Below, piece after piece: positions 55,591-64,000 of a DNA stretch of 64,000 bases (its first letter is position 1; the number at the start of each line of letters is the position of its first letter). The notes beneath the pieces were generated by a model that was not told the DNA's origin, did no database searches, and was given only the letters and a program-made list of their open reading frames with translations. The DNA is taken from the NCBI GenBank assembly GCA_964059195.1, contig CAXKWD010000007.1, positions 21,339,023 through 21,403,022 of the forward strand, written 5' to 3'. The stretch comes from Ectobius pallidus (taxonomy: Eukaryota > Arthropoda > Insecta > Blattodea > Ectobiidae). The position numbers and the translations under genes are program-made.

Positions 55591-56710
55591 TAACTACAGA
55601 CACGTTAATACTAAAGCTAAAAATAAAACATAAACCTTAACCCAATGCTATGAAGTACGTAGTACCCAATAGGTCTAATATATACAGTCAACCCTGGATA
55701 TAATGCCCCTCTTTACAGTCCCACCCTCGCACTGCGCCAATAAATTCAAGTGAACGGATCTTCTCCCATATAAAATACATAAGAAACCTCGTTACTGTGC
55801 CAATTCATTTAGTGCTAGTGAATTTAAGACAAGATTTATACAAAACAGAGCTTGCAGTGATTTTTTCCAGTTGCAGAATTCTTTTAAAACTGGCGTGGAT
55901 ATTAGGAAGGTTATTTAAGAAACATGCCGTACCGTATTTCCAAGAAGTGAGTGTAAATGTACTACGGTGGAATGAGGAAACTATATTAAGAAGTCTGACA
56001 GCCTGTGTGAGGGTGGAGCAGGTAGAAAGAGCCCTTCATACAATGAGACATTCCAAACTTCCACTTCTTTTAGTCCAGTGTCCATTCAGCTGTTGAACAC
56101 TACACTACAGTTACTCGTAACATTGTTAAAATGAAGAGAACTGTTGTTACACTTCAAGAGAAACGAGAAGTTTCTGAATACAATGAAAGATTTCCAAAGT
56201 CTTACCCAGTGGCGGTTTCTCCTATAGTGCTGCAGTGCTACAGCACACAGCTTCTTTTCTGCTCGTCGTATAATGTTATTTTCAAACGCAATACTATATT
56301 TTCTTTTACTTAGATTTTGAACTTGGCGCGTCCACGCGAGAATTCCTTAGTTGACGTTAAAGAATGGAAGTCGGTAATGTGAATATTATCTTTCCCGCTT
56401 CGTGAATGCATGTTGAAAACAGCTCTTCTCTTGTAGGGTGTGACGTCATGCTTAAGCTTGCCATTGGCGTGTAAACTGGTTTCAACGTACAGAACGGGCT
56501 GCCGCTGAATTGCGTTCACGAGATTTTAACACGTGAGCGCTGTGATCTCGCCACAGATATAGACACAAAACGACACTTGACGCGACATCTATTGGAATAT
56601 AGTTGAAACTGTAGTTCTGGTTTTAGCCACTAGAACAGATTGAAAACAGAACTGAGTGTTTTGTATGAAAGAAATGATTACAGGAAATTTGATGGAGCTG
56701 TTCCACTACT

Positions 56711-56944
56711 ATGATTAAAAACAATTTGGTAGGAACATTCTCCGAAATAACAAAGCTTCTCAGGAGTATAGTCACCACTCCTATTACCACAGCAGAACCA
56801 GAAAGATGCTTTTCTACCCTGAAAAGGATAAAGACACTCCTAAGGAACACCATCACAAGAACGTCTTACAGCTCTTGCAATGCTTTCCATAGCGAAAAAG
56901 ATGGTTGCAAACATGGATGGATTCAACACGAAAATCATCGATAA
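56711..56944 (+). pseudogene. hAT transposase C-terminal dimerisation domain
   Basis: FSEITKLLRSIVTTPITTAE then PERCFSTLKRIKTLLRNTIT is the hATC block of Tip100/ZMYM1-like transposases. The downstream part, normally LxxLaml-iEkd, is frameshifted. No catalytic part remains. Confidence 0.85.
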
Positions 56945-57004
56945 CTTCTGTAGTAAGAAGGAACGTCGCATGGACTTCACTCTGAGACAGTAATTATTTA
57001 AGTA

Positions 57005-57186
57005 AGCCTAAACTAAACTCCGTGGCGCGACATCCCCGAGGGGACAAGGCCTACCACCCGACCACTGCGCCATCTACCTATAGACAGATGGCAGGATTGG
57101 AGGCATGTGGTCAGCATGCCGACACCCACGGCCGTTAATGGTGGTTTCCATGACCGGAGCCGCTACTTCTCTATCAAGTAGCTCAA
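57005..57186 (-). mobile_element. SINE fragment (body only) inside the hAT
   Basis: Same family as 14893-15212: actccgtggcgcgacatcc, cagatggcaggattgg, gccgctacttctctatcaag. The tRNA head is missing. Confidence 0.88.
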
Positions 57187-57469
57187 TATTTTAAGTTTGC
57201 TGTATGAAATGGTATTTGCAGCACACTCTCGTTTTGAGCCACGAGCCGCTACTGGTCTTACCAGCAGGCTATTGCATAACATTTTTCATTACTGGGGGGA
57301 GGCTGTTAGTCGGAGATGCATAGGAAATATTGCGCATTAAGTTATGCCATTTTTATTTTAAAAATTAAATTTCGTTTTAGTGCCACGCTCGCTTTGTGCC
57401 ACTAAATGTTAGAGAACGGATGATGGCATTATATCGGGGTGACGTACCTTTGAGCAAATGAGGAAAAAA

Positions 57470-57545
57470 TACCTACTTCACTTGAGCAAAAATGTCTACT
57501 TCACTTGAGCAAAAATGTCCACTTCACTCGAGCACAAATTAGTCG
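57470..57545 (+). repeat. ~24-bp tandem repeat
   Basis: Three units of tcacttgagcaaaaatgtc-type sequence immediately before the MULE frame. Confidence 0.9.
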
Positions 57546-58166
57546 TGTATTCCAACTATTGGGCAACGCCGCATTCAACTGCCAGGCTATTATACTTATA
57601 AATTATCCGATTTGCGCATTATGCAACGGGCGCTTTAATCAGTCAACAATAATTTTAGATTTTGAAATTGCAGCGCACAGAGCTGTTGAAAATTGTTTTC
57701 CTGGTTCAACTTTAAAATGTTGTAATTTTCACCTCGGGCAATCTTGGTTCCGAAAAGTAGTTGAAATAGGACTGAAAAAAGAGTATGTAGATAAACATTC
57801 GGACATGGGAAAATGGTTAAGACACTTTTTCGGGTTACCATATTTACCACCAGAACAGGTATCTGATGCATTCGTAGGACTTCAAAGCATTGCTCCCGAT
57901 ACTCCCCTAGCTAATCAATTTCTATTACCTCTTGGAGAACTACGTAAGTGATGGCAGTCAGTTCCCTCCAAATCTTTGGGCACATCCGCCAAATGAAAAC
58001 TGCCCCAGAACTACAAATGGCGCAGAGTCCTTCACATACATTTCAGAAGGGAATTTTACCGTGCACATCCATCGATACATATTTTAAAACAGGTTTTAAA
58101 GAAGCGACAAATTCAAACGGACATATCAATCCGATCGCATCTTTCTGCGAAGCAAAGGAAAAATAA
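57505..58166 (+). pseudogene. MULE transposase domain fragment
   Basis: TIILDFEIAAHRAVENCFPG then LKCCNFHLGQSWFRKVVEIG and LPYLPPEQV. This is the MULE pattern with catalytic D in tDFE-A and the CxFHLgQ-wR signature; the frame stays open to 57951. A continuation after 57948 has RPFHIHFRREFYRAHPS-like residues in another frame. The N-terminal (FLYWCH) part is absent. ttgagcaaat words at about 57455 and, inverted, about 58490 may be MULE ends; no TSD found. Confidence 0.75.
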
Positions 58167-58525
58167 GAAATCTGAAATTAACCGACTTTATGCCATTAAG
58201 AACTGGGACGATTATGTTTCGGGAAAGATTAATTTATTAAGATATGTGACGCTAATGGGAGCTAGATATAAAGCACAGACACTGTAATTTCAACATTGTC
58301 ATCAGGACGTGCCCATCAAATGGCGGTGAACATAAGCCAACTTTAGGAAGTGGCGTGCCCATGAAAATGGCGATGAAACCACACAGTGTTGCCACATCTC
58401 GTTTAGAGGAAAAATATAAGTACCACTTCTGTATTTCTCTACTTTGCTCAAATGAATATATTCATTTGCTCTATTGCTATGGCGATTTGCTCAAATGTTA
58501 ATCACCGTTATATCGAGGGTTGATT

Positions 58526-58531
<6 letters not shown>

Positions 58532-58573
<42 letters not shown>
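58532..58573. repeat. (TA)n microsatellite
   Basis: Uninterrupted ta run. Confidence 0.95.
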
Positions 58574-58575
<2 letters not shown>

Positions 58576-58874
58576 TGTTTAAGAATTCGGAGTGTACACA
58601 CACACATGTATAATATATATGATAAAAGTAAAATTTTGTAAAAGATAATGGGAAATTAGGATTCATAAGTATTTAAAAGGTGATTAAGAGTTTTTGTCGT
58701 AGTAAGAGAATAACTTCGATAATAATGATACAGATGGAGTTTATTGTATAATCGAGAGGCCGTGCGTATAAGAGATTAAATTATTAAATTATTAAATTAT
58801 TAAATTTAGTCTAGCGGTGCGGTGTCAAGGAATTCGGAGTGTGCTTGAAGTAAATCTATTGGAACGATTGCAGA

Positions 58875-58927
58875 TTAGAGAGAGAGATAGAGAGAGAGAA
58901 GGGGGAAGGGGAAGGGGAGAGAGAGGG
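58875..58927. repeat. (GA)n-rich simple repeat
   Basis: agagagatagagagagag and gggaaggggaag units. Confidence 0.9.
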
Positions 58928-58957
58928 CATACCCTAGCTGTATTCTGCGATTAACTA

Positions 58958-59618
58958 CGAGGCGCGTCCATAAAATAAGTTTCCCTAGGACCACTTACAC
59001 AAACAAAACAAAATTTCAAGTGTTCAGCTATTTTTCAACATATTCGCTACAGGAAATGAGACATTTGTCATACCGTGGGACTAACTTTTGAACACTTGTG
59101 TCGTAGAAGTCTGCCGCCTGGGATTTGAACCACTGTGTGACAACCATCTCCGCTTCTCTATCATTCTCTGACATTTATTGAGGTGTAGGAAAAGATGGAA
59201 ATCACTGGGAGCGAGATCCGGGCTGTAGGGTGGATGTTAAAACATCTCCTAGCCGAACTTTCGAAGGAGACTTGTAAGGACGTGTTGAAGTCTCCATCCT
59301 ACAGTTCGCACCGCGCACCCAGAGATTTTAATCTTTTCCTACCCCTCAAGAAATGGCAGTGAATGACAGAGAATGGTAGAGATTGACAGAGAAACGGAAA
59401 AGGTTATCACACAATGGTTCAAATCCCAGGCGCCAGACTTCCACGACACAAGTGTTCAAAAGTTGGTCCCACGGTATGACAAATATCTCAATTCCTGTGG
59501 CGAATATGTTTAAAAATAGCCTAATACTTGCTATATCTGTTGCAATAAATATTTCCATGAAGTTTTGGTTTGTTTATGTAAAAGGCCTTAGGGAAACTTA
59601 CTTTATGGACGCACCTCG
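58958..59618 (+). mobile_element. fold-back mariner derivative
   Basis: TIR CGAGGCGCGTCCATAAAATA and, reverse complemented, CGAGGTGCGTCCATAAAGTA, TA on both sides (58956-58957, 59619-59620). Inverted similarity continues about 200 bp inward into transposase coding sequence. Confidence 0.9.
59285..59520 (+). pseudogene. mariner transposase C-terminus
   Basis: SPSYSSHRAPRDFNLFLPLK matches the third catalytic region SPYSPDLAPSDFHLFgPLK, with the usual DLAP acidic residue changed to HRAP. After a frameshift, EKVITQWFKSQAPDFHDTSV then QKLVPRYDKYLNSCGEYV ends the protein. The left arm (58990-59145) is an inverted second copy of the same C-terminal sequence. No intact transposase. Confidence 0.85.
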
Positions 59619-59620
59619 TA

Positions 59621-60219
59621 GGCTATATCTTAACTTATCTGAGATCACACTAAGAAACCTCTCCAAATAATGTAAGGAAGATTTCAGATGTCTCTTGTCT
59701 TCTCCTTCCGTCCTCATGAATGTCATAAATTAGAAGAAATAAAGTCTGGCACTTTTATTTAGAAGAAATTTTAAAAAAATGTAGACCTAATGTGGTCAGG
59801 TTTTCGTAGTTATAACCCAATTCTTCTTCAACAAATTCACCAAGCCTGATTTATATGCCTGATTTTTAACTATACTTACTAGTTCATTTTTATATCCTAA
59901 CGTGCTGACGCCTGTTTGAGGGATCATAATTAGGATCATGGGGTGAGAACGCAAGGCGTATACGCCTTGGTGAGAACCACCACTCCACTGACTAGACTAG
60001 GAAAAGTGATACTGCGGTGGATTCCATTGACTTAGGCTGAATCGTGAAGATCTCCACCAGGACCATACTATTTAATACATGTAAACAAATTCATACACGT
60101 TCTGCTCATATTTTAATATTTTTTTGTTTATATTAACATTAGTCTTCACAACAGCAGCATTTAGGGAAAAGTGGACGTAATAATTTTGCTGCATTAGACC
60201 TTACACATGTAGAATTGCC

Positions 60220-60263
<44 letters not shown>

Positions 60264-60611
60264 ATTATTATTATTATTATTACCTGAAATGTCTTCCATT
60301 TTCAGTCACTTGTCCTCCATTCCATTTTTGCAAGGACTAGAACTGATGCAGTAAATCCACAGTTACTCAGCATCATTTTCCAGGATTAAGTCAGCTGAAA
60401 TCCAAATCAAGGATCCTAATAAAGTCACGCGGAACTTTTGTCGAACTTTGCATTTATTACAACAAGAAAACAGATGAGCCAACACTATTTATTTTATTTA
60501 TTTACTAACTACATTCAGGCAATTGAATGAAGCATTTAAAATAATTTAACATTGGTAATAGTCAGTGTCATTAAGAAAAATATAAATAAATTTGACAATT
60601 CCTAGCATCGC
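59621..60611. other. no gene; simple repeats
   Basis: Contains a (TTA)n run at 60222-60280. No supported frame. Confidence 0.4.
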
Positions 60612-61045
60612 AAAAAAAAGTGTGCGTGGAACGCCAAGCGACAGAAGTGAAACTTGTATTATTATTTTTTTTCAATTTTTGATTATTGGATTTTTTCAAT
60701 TTTTCATTTTGGACTTTTTAATATTGGATTTTTGGACTTTTTAAATTTTGGATTTTTTAATTTTAGATCTTTGAATTTTTAATTTTGGATTTTTTAAATT
60801 TCGATCGTAGAATTTTTAATTTTTTAAATTTTTAATTTTATTAGGCCTATTTATTAAATTTTGGATTTTTGGATTATTTAATTTTTAATTTTGTTTTTTT
60901 TAATTTTGGAAATTTGGATTTTTTATTGTTTAAATTTTGGATTTTTGGACTTTATAATTTTGGATCTTTGATTTTTTAATTTTGGAATTTCGGATTTTTT
61001 AATGTTTGAATCTTTGATTTTTTTATTGTTTGGACTTTTTAACCG
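60612..61045 (+). repeat. conserved 44-bp head plus T-rich minisatellite (copy 2, expanded)
   Basis: Head gtgtgcgtggaacgccaagc then gacagaagtgaaacttg, followed by about 390 bp of ttttggattttttaattttg-type units. Same architecture as 7711-7895. Confidence 0.7.
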
Positions 61046-61127
61046 CGGTAATGAACCTCCGGGTTCCATAAAATAGATAATATACCTTTAGATTGCTTAG
61101 GAATTGTCTATTGCCATTGAGCAAGTA

Positions 61128-61160
61128 ATTATTATTATTATTATTGTTATTATTATTGTT

Positions 61161-61207
<47 letters not shown>

Positions 61208-61208
61208 T
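61128..61208. repeat. (ATT)n microsatellite
   Basis: Long ttattatta run with few interruptions. Confidence 0.95.
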
Positions 61209-61651
61209 ACTACTATTACCATTTGCAGGTCCTCGTACTAGGTCTGAAAAATTTCCTTTGATTACTCCTAATGATTGAGTTCATTGATTTCTGTGCAGTC
61301 CGCTCCGAAACACACTACTAATTTCGTGACGGTTTTCAGCGTTACATTAATTTTGTGACGATTTTTGAGCGTTACACAAGTTCCCGATTTGCCCCGTACC
61401 GCCGCTAAAGAAGTTTCACTTAAAAAAAAAAGACATGTTATCCTCCGTTTATTTTAACTTCGGTTTAAAACATTTATTGGTGGTTCATTTTCTTATTACC
61501 ATGCAGGCAAGAATTACATTAATTATTAGACCTAAGCATAACTTATGCTGTTCGCTCTTTTATCTCATCTATTCCCAAGTTTTCCGGGTTCGATCCCGGC
61601 TCACTTCTAAGGCATTTATGTATGTGAAAATGATACAAGGTATACATTTAC

Positions 61652-63893
61652 CAAGGCTTGTAAACTACAGAGGTAGCGTATTCCGGCGAGTTTATAGGAG
61701 CAGGCGAGCAGGCGAGTGTGTGACGTCACCAGATTCCAAATCTCGCAAATTCCCAGTTTTTACTCAGTCTAGAAAATCTTACACCGCGTGATTAAACTCG
61801 TAACCTTTAATTAACCCTTTGTCAGATTTCTTTGAAATTTATACAGAAATAATCTACACACATCAGCCCTACTGATGGTTAAAACAGAGCCTTAAAAATG
61901 CGGACACAAATGTTTTTTATTTCATTTTATAAACATCACCCGTTACACAAAATTCATGGAGGGAGAAGCAAATTTCACTATGCGACAATTTTTTGTATTT
62001 TTGTGTCCCGAAAAAACTTCAAGCGAGAAAGTTTTAGTGAAATAATTGAATTTTAATACAAATTAAGTTCCAGCCCCATATCTCGTATGGTTTACGAGTA
62101 ATTGAGTGGTAATTATTCCGGGCGCTTCGAGCAGGACAGTAGAGAGCATGGTGCCGCTGACAAGGCTTTTGTACCTACTGATCTCGGCCGCTGGACCGTA
62201 GTCTTGTAGGATAGAGATTACCAATACATATTGTTTTTAATAGTACAATTTTAGAAAGTGCTTTAGTATGTGCAAATAACTGAACCATTATGCCGGGCCA
62301 GAGATGTGCTGTGGCAGTGTGTAACAATAATTTCCAGTGTGTAACAGTAATTTCTCAGATTGCAAGAAGCTTGACTGTAACATTTCGTTCCACGTCTTTC
62401 CAAAAATCAAAGATGTTCACAAGCAATGGATTGTTGTTTGCCGAAGAAATGATTCTTGGAATCCTGATACAAGTAGAGTTTGTTCCTTGCACTTCACGGA
62501 GCAGGATTACGAAAGGGATTTCAAAGCTGAACTGCTGAATTTACCAAGGGAAAAACCTAAGAGAAAAAGGTAAATAATATATTCTTATATTAGTATTATT
62601 CTTATTAGTATTATTATTGTAATTGTTATTAATCATATTTACATGGGCTTTTAGGACAACAGAACTTTGTTTGGCTTTATATGTACAGCTATGTCGAAAT
62701 GACTAAATAAAAAGGTACCTCCGAAGAATATCATTATTGAACATTAATTCTTTCATTGCACTGGAAAGGGTATTTTTATTGAGGAACGGAAATTAGTCTG
62801 CAGCAAGGCAATATTTGGCGTTTCTTCTGAACGAAATTATTGAAGATTAATATTCACAGCTCTCGGTAGATCACGGAGTAAAGGGCCCACGGATTTAACC
62901 AGGCTAAATTATATTTTATTAAATTTTTTGCGACTATTATTCACTTATATTGTTATAGGTATTCATGACGGCACTCTTTTTATAATTGCATGATTTATTA
63001 AAAATAATTAATTATAATTATAAGCTTTCACGGCCGGCGTCTATTGAAGTCCTCCAAAATAATTTAGTTTCAAAGGGTCAATCTTTCAGTATGGGTACAA
63101 GTAGCCAGTTAATATCCTTTATTATTAAGTCCACGACCAAAATATTTAAGGATGTTTACGTAATTGCTAGTAGGTATATATGATAGAACAAAAAGACCTC
63201 TGTACCGTTCCAATAGGTTTAGCGCCTGGAGTAATTACCACGCTATTACTCGTAAACCATTCAAGATATAAACGTGGTACTTGATGTATAATAAAATTCA
63301 AATATTTCCCTAAAGCTTACATGCTTGAATCATTTTCTGGTCACAGAAATAAACAAAATTGTCGCATAGTCAAATATGCTTCTTCCTGAACATTTCACGG
63401 TCGTCACAAATCATTCCGACAACAGAAGCGCCCGGAATAATTACCACTCAATTACTCGTAAACCATTCGAGGTATAGGGCTGGAACTTCATTTGTTTTAA
63501 AATTAAATTATTTCACTAAAACTTTCTCGCTTGAAGTTTTTTCGGGACACAAAAATACCAAAAATTGTCGCATAGTGAAATTTGCTTCTCCCTCCATGAA
63601 TTTTGTGTAACGGGTGATGTTTATAAAATGAAATAAAAACATTTGTGTCCGCTTTTTTAAGGCTCTGTTTTAACCATCAGTAGGGCTGATGTGTGTAGAT
63701 TATTTCTGTACAAATTTCACAGGAATCCGACCAAGGGTTAATTAAGGGTTACGAGTTTAATCACGCGGTGTAAGATTTTCTAGACTGAGTAAAAACTGGG
63801 AATTGCGAGATTTGGAATCTGGTGACGTCACGCACTCAAGTGCTGCGATTGGTCTATCCCAGAATACGCAACCTGTATAGTTTACTGATCTTG
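61652..63893. mobile_element. P-like DNA transposon, long TIRs, THAP exon
   Basis: Ends CAAGGCTTGTAAACTA and, reverse complemented, CAAGATCAGTAAACTA. TSD tacatttac (8-9 bp) at 61643-61651 and 63894-63902. Inverted similarity spans about 480 bp (left to about 62135, right from about 63430), with ggtgacgtca and ggtttacgagtaattgagtg blocks conserved. A diverged third copy of the inner TIR part lies at 63205-63420. Interior keeps only the first coding exon. Confidence 0.82.
62290..62571 (+). pseudogene. THAP domain exon (P-element transposase N-terminus)
   Basis: RCAVAVCN at the start, then after a frame change C-KKLDCNISFHVFPK, HKQW, NPDTSRVCSLHFTEQDYERD and FKAELL match the C2CH THAP zinc finger (C-C, W, C-x2-H with P of HVFP). 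The shift is caused by a short tandem duplication of gtgtgtaacaataatttcca-like sequence at 62317-62358. A donor-like AAAAG/GTAAAT follows at 62571, as for a first exon. Later exons (RNase H-like catalytic part) are missing. Confidence 0.85.
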
Positions 63894-64000
63894 TACATTT
63901 ACAGCCAAGAGAGGTTCTTCTAAGATACATAAATCCGGCATACAGACGACCATAGGCGTAACCAGGCCGACCACATGGGGGGGGGTTATAACATCCGCGG

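Larger units (their letters stand above)
56207..57254 (+). mobile_element. hAT element (Tip100-like) with 8-bp TSD, inside pogo
   Basis: Ends CAGTGGCGG and, reverse complemented, CAGTAGCGGCTCGTGGC. Perfect TSD gtcttacc at 56199-56206 and 57255-57262. Contains a transposase C-terminus (56711-56944) and a SINE fragment. Confidence 0.93.
56131..57310 (+). pseudogene. pogo transposase N-terminus, interrupted
   Basis: MKRTVVTLQEKREVSEYNER followed by FPKSY then, beyond the hAT (rejoining at 57263), QQAIA. This fits the CENP-B-type N-terminal HTH of pogo transposases (T-L-eeK-ki-ey then qq-iA). The rest of the enzyme is not recognisable. Confidence 0.65.
55685..58526 (+). mobile_element. pogo/Tigger-like element hosting nested insertions
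   Basis: TIRs CAGTCAACCCTGGATATAAT and, reverse complemented, CAATCAACCCTCGATATAAC. TA TSDs at 55683-55684 and 58527-58528. A transposase start lies at 56131. Internal nests are the hAT at 56207-57254 (with a SINE piece) and a MULE coding fragment at 57505-58166. Confidence 0.88.
61575..63955 (+). mobile_element. tRNA-derived SINE split by a P-like element
   Basis: ccgggttcgatcccggct (B box) with ggcatttatgtatgtgaaaa on the left, and ccaagagaggttcttctaag then atacataaatccggc on the right, are successive parts of one insect SINE type. The P-like element separates them, with the SINE word tacatttac duplicated at the break. Confidence 0.75.

Noticed and set aside
55797..56096. 99-codon frame upstream of the pogo transposase start
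   Set aside because: No recognisable domain; most likely leader sequence of the pogo-like element.

Overview
This window looks like nuclear DNA from an insect with a large, transposon-rich genome. It is AT-rich with long microsatellites, has no operons or bacterial signals, and carries RTE-like LINEs, hAT, mariner, pogo, PIF/Harbinger-like, P-like and MULE sequences, Helitrons and several tRNA-derived SINE families. The frequent aggcctac-type words and the SINE types make me think of a cockroach, termite or other hemimetabolous insect, but that is a guess. I see no intact conventional host gene. Nearly everything recognisable is a mobile element, a fossil of one, or a nest of several, and many boundaries can be fixed from target-site duplications (TSDs) or from uninterrupted paralogous copies in the same window.

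Layout. 1-7 kb: an RT fossil split by a hAT element, then a degraded copy of a repetitive insect gene family (start near 6881, reading leftwards) interrupted by a 5'-truncated LINE. 7.7-10.1 kb: a T-rich minisatellite unit and Helitron ends. 10.8-26.0 kb: a giant inverted duplication (arms about 7.1-7.7 kb, spacer 420 bp, arms nearly identical by eye). Each arm holds a compact two-exon gene of unknown function with TATA box, initiator, canonical splice sites and overlapping poly(A) signal, plus a Helitron end, a SINE and a LINE C-terminus. A 602-bp hAT MITE sits in the left arm only, with the empty site preserved in the right arm. 27-37 kb: a tRNA-like sequence and several copies of a composite repeat with a variable internal tandem module. 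39.4-40.1 kb: a hAT MITE. 41.1-44.7 kb: a near-complete RTE-like LINE with a 1074-aa ORF carrying a perfect in-frame 168-bp tandem duplication in its endonuclease domain.

45.0-45.7 kb is a mariner-type deletion derivative. 46.1-48.4 kb is a minus-strand Helitron containing a DDE transposase pseudogene, itself cut by a SINE. 48.5-51.3 kb is an element with about 0.5-kb terminal inverted repeats enclosing a nuclease-like gene with a CXC cysteine cluster, the best candidate for an undescribed mobile system. 51.3-54.3 kb holds a hAT-like element with ATCGAT-rich ends, a MITE with a TA duplication and a PIF/Harbinger-like element. 55.7-58.5 kb is a pogo-like element containing a hAT (itself carrying a SINE piece) and a MULE fragment. 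59.0-59.6 kb is a fold-back mariner derivative. 61.6-63.9 kb is a P-like element with long inverted repeats and a THAP exon, inserted in a SINE.

The sequences do not form a pathway. They record successive insertions. The order of events can be read in places: LINE, SINE and Helitron pieces were present before the big inverted duplication, and the 602-bp hAT MITE came after it.
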